From Symbiodinium natans (lineage: Eukaryota; Sar; Dinophyceae; Suessiales; Symbiodiniaceae), in NCBI GenBank assembly GCA_905221605.1, contig CAJNDS010000180.1, positions 197,501 through 261,500 of the forward strand: DNA of 64,000 bases, written 5' to 3'. Both the position numbers and the translations under genes were made by a program. Shown here one piece after another: positions 53,073 through 63,861 of the stretch. Below the pieces are notes generated by a model. The model worked only from the letters and a program-made list of their open reading frames with translations, was not told the origin of the DNA and ran no database searches. Each line of letters opens with the position of its first letter. Position 1 is the first letter of the stretch.

Positions 53073-56000
53073 ATGGCTTTGCCAAAGATAGATTTGCGCG
53101 GATCTCGGTTTAGCTTTGGGGCGTTCTCTGCCGGCTTTGCACGTCCTGACTGCTGCCTGCAAGAAGTGGTTCTGAGGTCTGTGCTGGAGCACTTAAACAA
53201 CCCGTTCCACCGCTATGACCTGTCCTCCCGCTCCTTCACGCACGACGAGAAGCGGGAAATGAAGGTGCCGGGCCTATGCAGCACATGCCAGCGTCTGTGC
53301 CGAAGCGACGCACACGTGGCTGCAGCCGGAATGAAGCTCCGGACCGAGGACTCTGCCCGGAATACCTACCGGCCATCCCTGCAGCCCGCATGGCTGAAGC
53401 ACGACCGTCACGTGCTTCGGTGCCTCGGACCCTGACAACGCAGCGCTTCAAAAGGACACCCATTATTATTATTATTGTTATTATTATTCTTATTCTGAGT
53501 ATTAGTAGTATTATTAATTTTATTATTATTACTACTATTATTATTATTAGTATTGTTATTGTTATTTATGTGTTTATTGTCATTATCGGTAGTACTATTT
53601 TATTAGTATTATTTTATTTCATGTCAACCTGCATCTGCCTCGTTCTCGCTGTCGGCTTTCAACCGAGGTTCTATGCCTACTTCCAGGACGGCAAGGTTTT
53701 TTTTTTTGAGTGGGTTGACTGAGTTGAGGCCGCCTGCTAATGCCTTGCAGGAGGCGGTTCACGAGAACCCCAAGGACAGGGTTGCAAGAACCTTGCGTGG
53801 AGCTGCAGCTTGCCCAGCGCGTGAAGTTGCAAAGTGCTTGAGAGTGAGGCCCTGGAGTCTTTGACTGCACACAAATGGGCCTGTCCCAAAATAGGGGTAC
53901 CCCTCATATTACCCCAAATTGAAGAGAACCCCCCTAAATGGACCCCCAAAAAAGGGAACCCCTGTTTTCGGAAACCCCCCCCCCCCAAAAAAAAAAAAAA
54001 AAGAAAGCGCTGGAGGAGAGCTTCAGGATCCGCGCCTGCAACGTCTACTTCTACCTGGTGCCTGGGCTGCGGGTTACGAGGGTGGCTGTGGCAATCGGGA
54101 TCAGACCCGGAGTTATGGAAACTCCTGAAGCTCTGTAAGTTTCTGGAGTATGGAGGTCACCCAGAATTATTCTGAGGGCTCGAACAAGCCCGAAAGCCCT
54201 CAAGTTCTTCGAGCTTCCCACAGCAAGTTGTGAGGAAGACGGGACCATGATGGTGAGCGAACCTCGGCTCCAATTAGGAGCATATCAGTTTTATATAAGG
54301 GTTTTTATAGGTATTCGATAAGTTTGATATGGAGTTTGTGTAAGGTTGATATATGGGTGGACTATTACAAGGTTGATATGTGGGTTTATATCGGGTTTAT
54401 ATATATACATATATATATACTGAAGTATTCTTGGTATGAACTGCAATTAATAGTAGCAATAGAAATCCTCACGCCCACATTGTTACTCCCTCTTTTTGTT
54501 TAACGCATGTGCCCTGCGACGAGGAGCCCAAAGTCGAGAACTCGGGGATCACGCAGGGGACCTTTGTGAAGCGACACCGCATCCCCCGCCCTGCTAGCCT
54601 GGGAGGTGCTTCCCCGCTTTTTCTTTTTCTTTCTTTTTTTTTGAAGCTAAATTTTTTGTAAATTCTTTTTGAATATCATTGGTGGGATTTAGGGGCTCTA
54701 AGGGGTTTAAGGGGACTTCTGAGGGGCTGAAGGTTTTTTTTGGGGGGCTTTGAGGGGTGTAAAAAGGCTTTGGAGTCTTGAGGGGCTGCGATATCGTGGG
54801 TTGAGGATCATGGGCACCTGATTCTGGTAACTTGGTAGCCCAGCGGTGCCCGATAACCGCTTTTTGGTTCAAGGTTCCCGTATAAAAAGCCGGGTTTCCC
54901 TAGTTTAATATGGTGACTGGGCTACCAACAAGGTATATCATAGGTGGTAAAAGAAAGCTACAGATCCTGTTTGGGATGCTCCTCTTGTACTAGCAGTCCT
55001 TCATAGGGATTCTAGTACACCCTCTTGTTAAGGACTGTTAGTACAAGGAGGGACATCCCGAGACTCTGCTAAGTGGGTCATCCCTCGCGCACTCAGGAGA
55101 CAGTCGTTTGCGTCCATCAAAACTGGGAACGAGAGCATGTGCCCTAAACAGACTGGGACGTTCCCCCTTATACCAATAGCCCCTAGTGGGGCTTATAAAG
55201 GGGGGAGACGAACATCCTCTATCAAGGACTGTTAGTATAAGGGGGAACATCCCAACCTACATACAGTAACCCGTCTAATAACCCTGAGCTCTGCAAAGGT
55301 GCTCTTGTTGTTGAGGCTCTTTTTGGATGAGTACTGTCCTTCCTGTTGTTGTGGAGATTGTGACAGCCACTACCATTCTTGCCATTCACGTCATGGCAAG
55401 TATATCAGCCACTTAATTTTTGCGTGGATTCGTTTGCAAAGCACGCCGGCGGCAAGTTCCCTAAAGTCCAATCATCGCGGACAGCCCTGCCCTCAACCTT
55501 GCACTCTCATTCTGAGCCCTAAGCCCCAAGCACACAAACCGAGAAGTGCCCCAAGGCTACAAAACTCTCAGCCCTGGAGGGTGGTGAGCCCAACTCGGCG
55601 GGAGTGAATAGCAACAAGACTCGAATCCGATCAGGCGGCATGTATGGCTTCGAGGACCTGCAGGCAGAGAGTCGCTTCCGTGATCCGTGGTTGACGCACT
55701 TCCCCCTACTTTGAGGTCCCCCTCTTGTTGGGTTTGTACACTTAACATGGTACATAATTTGTCGAAGGGACCCGTGTCCAGGGAACCGGCCCATATGCCC
55801 TCAGAGTCTTCGGGGTGGTTTTTCCTCTGAGAGGCCTTTGGGTTGCCATTGCTTTCGGCTTTTGAGGTCGCAGGGCCCACTTCCAGGCAAGCACTTGAGG
55901 GCATTCAGCAACAAAGACGCCGACCGGGAGAATTAACATGGTGGTAACGTGGGATATTCCCCCTTATACTAACAGTCCTTTTAGTAGGGAACATAATAGG

Positions 56001-59000
56001 GGGTACGATCGTCCTGATTAAGGACTGTTAGCATAATGGGGATCATCCCAAGTGATAACCTTACCCCAAACCCAAACGCCCCCACGCCCCCTTCCCAGGT
56101 GGGCCGGAGAATCTCCGTCTACTCCCGTGTGTTTCGACTCATTGGTGCGGATGCCTACACCCGGAGCTTCTACGAGGCGCCTCCTTGGAGTTGATCCTCA
56201 CATGGGTGATTCAGGTGTGGGTTAAGGGTTTAGGGTGTAGGGTTTAGGGAGACTCACGTTCGAATCGTTGCGTTTCAGCGATCCGCCCTTTGCTTCATGT
56301 TCCATTCAGGCAAATTTAAGTTCCCTGTCCATGACGCTGAGAGTACAAAGAAGAGCACCAGGTCACCGTTGCAGAACGGTGTCGTAAGTAGCCCTGCCCA
56401 TCACAAGCATCCCAGACGGCCTTGGGGCACGAGATGCCTGAGAATGAGGACGGGCCCGGGAGTCACCTGCGAGTGCAGGGTTTAGGGTTTAGGGTTTAGG
56501 GGTGGCAGGGGGTTCCCTGCGAGCGCTTCACAGGAATTAGGGCAACCCACCTTGTGGCACCCAAGTATCTAACCAATGAAGAGGGTTTTGCTTTGTTCTG
56601 TAGGGGGCCGCATTCACGAGTAAGAATCATAGAGTCCGTAAGGGAGGGGTGCTTCGTGGGGGCTAGGTACCTAGAAAACCTGAGGGAAGCTTAGGGAGTA
56701 ATGGGGGGTATTAGGCAACCTCGGGTTACATACCGCCCTTTGAACCCCTCTCCCTTAATGAACCCCAAAACAGAACCAGCAAGGTTTGCCGGAGCTTCTG
56801 CTGTTTCAGGAGCTGCCGATGGACTCCTTCAGTGCGGCGGACCTTCCCGATGACGAGGAGTTGGTGTCCGCCAGGTGCGCAAAAAGCAGTTGAGGATCCT
56901 GATTCCCTCCCTCCTTGTGCGCGTGATCCGGTACGGTATGGGCAAGGTTGGGGAGGGTTGGGTCTGCCACAAGAAGAGCGACACCCTACCGTGTGCTGTG
57001 CTGGCTTCACCGTGCCACGCCCTGTACAGGCATGCCTGGAGTTGTCTTTAGGCTTAGGAGCCTTGGCCACAACCAACCCAGAGCGAAAGGCGCCCCAGGA
57101 CCAAACCCCGCTTAAGTTCCCATGCCTCTTTACCTAAGGCGCGCGACGCTCCAAGAAGCAAAGGCCGGTGTCTGCGAGCTTGTAGTTTAGGGTTTAGGGT
57201 AGGGGATGGGGTGGGGCTGGGAGGAATTTGAGAGCTTAGCTTATGACGTCATTGTTGGGTGTGTTCGGGAAGCCTGCGTGGAATGATGCTTCGCTTGCAC
57301 ACACAGTGAGTTGAGCATGACGAAGTGATCAAGGAGTACAACGAAATTGCCGTGGGCGGGTGCTGTCGGAATGAGAAGCTGCAGCAGTACCTGGAGAATG
57401 ACCGGAAAGTGCTGCGCTTCAACACCTTCTGGGATGACCATACCAAGTATGGCTCGCGAAAGCATCTCGACATGAAAGGGCGAAATGATCCTTTAGGCTT
57501 TTGATGGATTTTGGCTTTGCTGGTTCTTGGACTTCGTCAGCGCGCACACACACACACCATGGCCGCACCACCACATGCCCAGCCCTTCACAAGGGGTCAG
57601 CAGGTACCGTGCTGGGCGTGTTACGCCGCTGTAGGTACTACACGATGCACTACTACCTGGCAGACGACACGATCGAGATGCTGGAGAACTTGCCTAGGAG
57701 AGCCACTGTCATGCGCTCTTGCATGGAATGGTTCTGCACCGGTTCTTAGCTTGGGGGGCGCAGGAACGCGGGCTGCGCTCCCTACCCGATCTTCTGGCGC
57801 CGGTCACCGCTGAGGAAGAACCTTGGAAAAACCCGGAGGTCGAGCTCTTCATTGCGTAGAATCCATGCTAGCAGGGCAAAGGAGCGTTCATTCCATGGTT
57901 AAACCTTCTAGAGTCTTGCGATCCTTACGGTGATGGCTCCGAAGCTCCTCGGTCTCAAAATGGCAAGAGGCAGCATCTTGTTCAGCTTAGTTTCTGTTGG
58001 TTTTCTGTGTTTCTTATTTGTGAGTTTTCCCTACTTTTGCTCTAGTTTCCAGGCTCTGTTTCGTTTCCTTTGGTTCTGGCAGCTTTCTTATTGGAGTCCT
58101 GGGGTCTTCTGCAGACAACTGGATAACCAACAAAAAGCCACAGCAACCGAGGCCAGCCCAATGGTAACCCCATTATAGACGACCTACTCAGGCACCTCTT
58201 CAACCCTACACACGTGCTCCTTTTTTGTAAACTCTTTAGTGCTAGAGGTGACCAGGAGCCATAGAATTATTTCGCTTTACTTAGGTTTTCTCAGCTTTTC
58301 TTGGCTTTCCTTGGCCGCCTCAGTTTTTGGCCCACATGCTGAGATATTCCATGTCGTTTCCTTCGCTGCTGAAAAAGCCCCACATGCTCAGATGTACACG
58401 TATGATTGGTTTTGTTTCGTTCTTTCGGGGGGAAAGGTCGAACGCTCAGGGTACGCAGCTTTTCAGTTGTTTCATCAAGCCCGAAGAGAGGCAAGATACC
58501 TGACTTCACTTTTGCTACGCATATATATACACACACACACACACGCATTCAAGCGTATTCCCTGAATGAAGGGGTATGGGGGAGCCCGGGTTCTCTGGGG
58601 TCAACTTGTCCGAGGAACCCCTACATTGCGCCGGCTCCGGGAATGCTCGAGCCCCCACCACTCATCTACAAGCCCGAGGCAGGAGAACTGAACCTGAACG
58701 ACCCCCCTCAACCCGAAACCCTAAACCCCAAATCCCTAAAGCCTGAAGCCTGAACCCTAAACCCTAAACCCTAAGCACATCCTTTTGTTGGATTCTGGGG
58801 CTGACTTGGTGTACCTCGGGGGTCGCCTGAGTCTGTTTGAGGGCGCTGGCCCGAGCTTAGCAAGTGAGGCCCGCAGAGCCTTTGCATGAATCTGGGCCCC
58901 TAACTCCTGCAGCTACCGGTTTAGGGTTTAGGGTTTAGGGTTTAGGGTTTAGGGTTTATGTAGGGTTGCCCCTCAGCCCGTGCTCAACAAGGGTTTAGGG

Positions 59001-62000
59001 TTTAGGGTTTGGCGACTGCCAGCAGCTAGCGGTAAGGTGAAGGGCCGATCTTGGAAGCTGCTTGCTGGGATCTTGCGGACTTGCTAGTACACCGAAGAGC
59101 CAAGTGTAAGGTTTAAGGTTTAGGGTTTAGGGTTTAGGGTTGAGGATTTAGGGTTTGTATTGGGGGCTCCTGGTGCCAGGATCTGATAGTTGGCGAGACC
59201 ATTGACGTCTTGGGCCGCGAGATCGTGCTTTACGACTGTGACGACTTTACCCGCAGCTTCTACCAAAGCTACATGGGCCTGGAGCAGGACTGTTCCGGGG
59301 GCTCAGTTCGGAGTTCGGGGTGTTAGCATTTTCAAGCACCTGCAAGGTGCAGAATCGGTAGCGAGAGAAATCTGTGTACAGAGCACACGCCAGGCCAGCA
59401 TCAAGATCGATCATCCAGCTTTGACGCACGACGCTGGGTGGAATCAGTCTGGTAGTCTGCGGCCAGCGCAAGCGTGCAATTCATATTCTCATAAGGGGAT
59501 ATTGATGTAACGTGGTTTTTCATTTTTCCTGCATTGTGATATTGTGATTTGGGTAGAAACATCATCGTGGTAGGAATGGTCGCAGATGCATGTGCTTTGG
59601 ACGCCCTGCCAAAGTAAGGTGAAGCTCAGGTATCCGCCCTACAACGGATTTGGGTCGGAGGACTCAGAGTAGTCCCTCATTCTTTTTTTGGGGGGGAGAG
59701 GGGTTAGCCAAGCCCCCTTTAAACCCCAAAAAGGGCACCTACCCTTGTCATTCCTCATTAGAACAAGCCAGGACCCCCGAACAAAAGACGCAAACTCGAA
59801 AACAGCCCCTGGGAGGAAGACTCCTTGGCAAGCTGCAAGGGCCTTGTGTGCAAGCCCCCCCGGCGGGATGAGCAGAAGGACTCTTAGGGTTTAGGGTTTA
59901 GGGTTTAGGGTTTAGGGTCTGCCGGAACAGAGTGCAGCATCTGGCTTAGGGTGATGGGCGTCGGCAAGAAAATTAGCACGCATGGCAGCATGGCCACAAC
60001 ACAGTGCCACATTGGGATGTTCCCCCTGATTGCAGCAGTCCTTGATGGGGATTATGGGTACTATAACCCTAAATCCCTATTACGGACTGTTCGTATAAGG
60101 GAGAACATCCCAAGAATCACAGCCAGACCAGACATAGGAGACAGGCCCACATGCGGTGGTGAGACATTGTCACGTGGTACCCGGGCTCGCATTCGTTTAG
60201 GGTTTAGGGTGCCGCGTTGTTCTTTCCAGGAGTTGGCAGATGCAGACAAGGCCAGGGGAAAAGAGTGGTCAAGTGAAAGAAGGTTTGGATTGATTCTGGC
60301 GGTTTCGTTGAGCAGGAGTGGAACCTCACAGGCCAAGCAGAAGGGGCATCTTGAATCTCGCAGGTGCTTCGCTTCGAGGCAGTCTTGGCCGACGATGTGG
60401 AGGATGCCCTGCTGGGCTCAGTCATTGCAGTGCTAGGTTTCGGGAAGAGGTGCACATCGGCTCTTAGGGAAGTGCAGCTGCAACAGCTTTGCCACTGAGT
60501 TGTGGTGAGAAGGCAAGACTTGGGGCAGACAGAGGTTAGGGCTTGCTTGCCTGATGTTTCAAAGGGCTCACAAAAACTTGAACGAGCCTTTCTGAGTTGA
60601 GGGCCTGTTGTGAGTGAACCATGTCCTCTTGCTTACTGTTGGTTAGTAGGGAATGGGATGGAATGGGGGAATCAGGTACCACATAAAATCCCTTAAAGGG
60701 TATATAGGGGATATCTGGTACTTTATTCCCCGATTCCCAACTAACCAACAGTAAGCTTGGCCTTGAGTTCTTGAGGAGAACGAGACCAGGAGGTTCGTAG
60801 TGGCGATCTGGCTCGGGGATGACAGCGTGGGAGTGCCTTGGCCAGCATCGGCCGCGAATCTGTCCTTCACGGAAACATGCCATTTCGCTGGCCAGGCCAT
60901 GTGTCGAGGTTCTAGATCCCTTACACGGGTATGGGGCCTGTCGCGGCGCAAAGTCGGCGCCGGAAGCAAAGTCGGCGCAAGGTTCGAGGGTGAACAGGCT
61001 TAGCTGGGGTTCGCAATCCTGCAACTTGGCGGAAGTTTACCGGACTAGCCTAAACCCTAGCCCATCCTAAACCCTAAGCCCTTCCTCTTTCGGTGTTTGG
61101 CCTGTGGCCTGCGTCGGCCGTAGGTCCCTTGAGTTCAGGCTCCACCTCCGCGTCCCCCGGTTTGACCGGTTTAGGGTTTTGGACGTGTGAGGTCTTCCAC
61201 GTTTCAGAGCCAGCTGACATGCAGAGTGTGGGTTCAAAAAGGGTTTAGTATTCACAAGGTTTTAGTAGGTTTCGTACGCAGCTCGGGTTCAATATGGTTT
61301 GGCATGCCAGGCCCAAGAAGCGGCTTCCCAAGCAGCTACTTAAGACGGAATCGACCGAACGGGATCTAAGGTCTGGGAGATCAAGCAGCGAAACTCTGGT
61401 CACTCCGAGGGCAGCACGGCCTTGATTTGGGGCTGGGGAGGCGATTTTGTGGCACGAGCTGACGGGAACTGCGTCAACATATACCGTAGGGTGGCCCAGA
61501 GAGTTTGAGGCGGGTTGGGCCGGTGGGGTGCCGAGGCAAGTTTGCCAGCAAGTCGCGCAAGAAGAACCCCGCCACGGGCAAGTGGTTCAAGCAGGGGCCC
61601 CCAGCCTTGACCGCGCTGCAATGGGCTTTTCTAGGTGGGCATATTTTCCCTTAATGGGTTTAAGAGGATCAGGCATATTTTTTCAGAGGGGTTTTAGGGG
61701 CCATCCTAAGTTTTGCCCCTCCAAGGGTCACCCAAGATACAGAACACGGCAGGGCACGTGGCAATGATGAGGGCAACAAGGGTAAGCCTAAACCCTAAAC
61801 CCTAAACTCCCCCCCCCCAAAAAAAAAAAAATCCCACAAGTTCCGAAATTCCGAAACTGCAACGAGGCCGGAGGAGTTCTACATCGGTGCGACGGTGGCC
61901 ATCAGCGCCAGCCCTTTCCACCTTAAGGGTGCCGATGAAAAGGCCCGGTTTAGGGTTTAGGGTTTAGGGTTTAGGGTTTAGGGTTTAGGGTTTAGGGCTC

Positions 62001-63861
62001 TAAACCCCTGGGGGGTGGGGGCTTGGTACTGGCTTGTCCTTCTTTGCTGCAGTGCTGAAGGCTAATGTGCTTGGGGCATCACTTTCACCTCTGAATTTGT
62101 TAATCGTTGCCTCGCCCGCGCATGCCACTGTGAGAGTCGGAACCCCCAACCCCGAAAGCTCGGCTCTAGGGAAAAAGGATGGAAGGTTGACATCTTCCTG
62201 AAACTTTCCAAAGCCGTGTGCTGCGCGGCCAGGCTCTCTGCTATATGGAGGAGCACTCATCACAGTTTGCGGTGTCAAATGCCCCTTGGGTTGAAAGTGC
62301 GGATCGTCCCCTGGGGATGAGTATTGCGATCGGCCTGTGAGCCGGTGTGCTTGATTTTTGCTGCTTTTTGCACTTTGCCCGGTCGCAGCTAACCCAAACC
62401 TCAAGAGGCTGCCTCAAACTGCGCACTGCCAGATTCCAAAAGGTCGACGCCATTCTTTTCAAGCTGCGTGGGCTCAAGGACGTGGACCTTTTTTGGGGGG
62501 CTTCAGAACAATCGTACCCCAGGGTTTCTTCAAAAAGGGTTTCGGGTTTAGGGAACGAAAAATACCAGTACTGCCCAAAACCCTAAACCCTAAGCACCTC
62601 AGGAATGAACTTAGGTTCACATCGAGGATTCCCCTTGGCAGGAATTGTTCGGCTCTTGCGTGGTACGGGGCTTCCGGTGGGTTCTTTGGGTATCCGCAAC
62701 ACCCACTTTCTCTTGGCGAGACTGACTCGGGAGTGTTTGGACCCCTTTGCTTCTCTCTCGGATCTAAAGTAGTTGAAATCTTCATGGGTTTCCACTTGGG
62801 ATGTTCCCCCTTCTACTAACAGTCCTTCGTAGTGAAACCCTAAACCCTAAACCCTAAACCCTAAACCCTAAACCCTAAACCCTGTTCCCTGCGGAGTGAT
62901 CCCAGAGGGGGTCTGCTAGGCGGGTGGCAAAAAAAAACCCTAAACCCTAAACCTGAACCCTAAACCCTAAACCCTAATAATAGGGGGGTTACTATAATCC
63001 CTATGCAGGAGCTGTTAGTATAAGGGGGAACAACGCAAGGTCCCACCAAAAAGCTGATCCTCGGGGTTCTACCACCTTTAGGGTTTTTTTTGGTTTTAGG
63101 GTTTAGGGTTAGGGTTTAGGGTTTAGGGTTCAGGGTTCAGGGTTTAGGGTTTAGGGTTTAGGGTTTAGGGTTTAGGGTTTAGGGTTTAGGGTTTAGGGAT
63201 AGGAGCATTCAAACCTCAACCTTGGCAGCAAAAGCATGAAGAAGAGCGGAAGGAGCCCTTGCAGAAGCAGAGCGGGTTCGTCAGCGGTAAGGGCCCTGGG
63301 CTGCGAACACGTGTTGTTTAGGGTTTAGGGTTTAGGGCTCAGGGTTTAGGGTTTAGGCCTAGGGTTTAGGGTTTAGGGCTCAGGGTTTAGGGTTTAGAGC
63401 TCGGGGTTTAGGGTACTTAATGGGTTTGAATCTGGGCGCTCTGGGTTCGGTGCCCTTCTGGGCCTTTGCTGCATGTTTTTGCGCTCGGCGCCCGCGCTGA
63501 GGCGCAGATCTTAAAAAGATGGCCGAGGACCGCTGGGCTCTCACGAAAGGCAAGGCAAAGCAATGCGGGGTGCAGCTTGTCAGCTCCTTTGCGTGAGAAT
63601 TTTCCAAAAAAGGAACGTCGTGTCAGTCCAGATGCGGGAAAACACGCCCCCTCGGATTGCATGCTACAGGGGCCGGAATAATTGCAAATGATATCCCCTT
63701 ATGGTCCCTACAGAGTTATACTCTAGCACCCTCCAAAAACCCAAGCGCTTAAGCGGTCCAGGCTTAAGGGCACCCCGAATTTCTTGCTCAGTCATAGATA
63801 GCCCCATTTTTCAGGTGTGACAAGGGTGATGCAAGAGATGTTTCAGTGGACAGGCATTACG
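53073..63861 (+). CDS. EFHC1/Rib72-type axonemal protein with three DM10 domains (more than 20 exons)
   Basis: Starts MALPKIDLRG. DM10-1: exons 53073-53419, 53668-53686, 53751-53774, 54016-54057, 54235-54258, 54524-54602, 55635-55663, 56099-56176, giving SLQPAWLKHDRHVLR, FYAYFQ, EAVHENPK, RIRACNVYFYL, EDGTMMVS, EPKVENSGITQGTF, FEDLQ, RVFRLIGADAYTRSFYE. DM10-2: 56810-56869, 57316-57455, 57635-57685, 57764-57817, 58615-58678, 59180-59287 (QQYLENDRKVLRFNTFWD, MHYYLADDTIEMLE, REIVLYDCDDFTRSFY). Then YPPYNGFGSE (59630-59660) and DM10-3: 60364-60402, 60776-60832, 61371-61410, 61536-61596, 61867-61947 (VLRFEAVLADD, FVVAIWLGDDSVG, VWEIKQRNSGHSEG, PEEFYIGATVAIS). Further exons 62433-62478, 63229-63286 and 63815-63861 continue in phase. 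Phases agree along 53073-59287 and 60364-62478. DM10 proteins of this family are microtubule inner proteins of ciliary doublets, so a flagellar role is expected. The exon between 59660 and 60364 and the C-terminus are incomplete. Confidence 0.88.
53460..53620. repeat. (TTA)n-rich tract in EFHC intron 1
   Basis: Degenerate TTATTATTA repeats; spurious Ile-rich frame. Confidence 0.9.
53876..53978. repeat. Introner-like element, family B, in EFHC intron
   Basis: CCCAAAATAGGGGTACCCC...GGGAACCCCTGTTTTCGGAA, lying wholly between exons 53751-53774 and 54016-54057, followed by a short A-run and the acceptor. Confidence 0.65.
54828..54925. repeat. Inverted-repeat element, family K
   Basis: CTTGGTAGCCCAGCGGTGCC and GGTGACTGGGCTACCAACAAG are inverted ends. 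Confidence 0.65.
54971..55061. repeat. Introner-like hairpin, family A copy 5
   Basis: TTGGGATGCTCCTCTTGTAC...GGACTGTTAGTACAAGGAGG...ACATCCCGA; compensating changes keep the arms paired. Confidence 0.75.
55153..55255. repeat. Introner-like hairpin, family A copy 6
   Basis: CTGGGACGTTCCCCCTTATA...GGACTGTTAGTATAAGGGGG...AACATCCCAAC, 90 bp after copy 5 in the same intron. Confidence 0.8.
55949..56051. repeat. Introner-like hairpin, family A copy 7
   Basis: GTGGGATATTCCCCCTTATA...GGACTGTTAGCATAATGGGG...ATCATCCCA. Confidence 0.75.
58500..58560. other. (TA)n-(CA)n microsatellite in EFHC intron
   Basis: Short dinucleotide repeats between exons 57764-57817 and 58615-58678. Confidence 0.85.
58920..58962 (+). 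repeat. Telomere-like array in EFHC intron
   Basis: Six TTTAGGG units, with further short runs at 58990-59010 and 59110-59155 in the same intron. Confidence 0.95.
59661..59775. repeat. Introner-like element, family N copy 2, starting at an exon edge
   Basis: GACTCAGAGTAGTCCCTCAT begins exactly where the EFHC exon 59630-59660 ends, so the GA donor is the first two bases of the element. Confidence 0.65.
60012..60113. repeat. Introner-like hairpin, family A copy 8
   Basis: TTGGGATGTTCCCCCTGATT...GGACTGTTCGTATAAGGGAG...AACATCCCAA. Confidence 0.75.
60636..60760. repeat. Inverted-repeat element, family P
   Basis: GCTTACTGTTGGTTAGTAGG at left and CCCAACTAACCAACAGTAAG at right, with inner ATCAGGTACCA/TGGTACTTTATTCC arms. 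It lies just before EFHC exon 60776-60832. Confidence 0.75.
61947..61997 (+). repeat. TTTAGGG array at the 5' end of an EFHC intron
   Basis: The exon ends AAG GCC CG, and the next bases are GTTTAGGGTTTAGGG; seven units. The heptamer supplies the GT donor, and the following exon (62433) is in phase. Confidence 0.8.
62796..63038. repeat. Family A hairpin copy 9, split by telomere-like arrays
   Basis: Left arm TTGGGATGTTCCCCCTTCTA...AGTCCTTCGTAG is followed by CCCTAAA units (62836-62884), a unique piece with the AGGCGGGTGGCAAAAA motif, and more CCCTAAA units (62936-62977). The right arm then resumes as CTATAATCCCTATGCAGG...TGTTAGTATAAGGGGGAA. Confidence 0.8.
63075..63420 (+). repeat. Telomere-like arrays around a short exon
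   Basis: TTTAGGG units at 63090-63200 and 63317-63415, with TCAGGG variants. The in-phase exon candidate 63229-63286 (KHEEERKEPLQKQSGF, GTAAGG donor) lies between them. Confidence 0.9.
63668..63760. repeat. Introner-like element, family F copy 3
   Basis: AGGGGCCGGAATAATTGCAA...TATCCCCTTATGGTCCCTAC. Confidence 0.55.
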
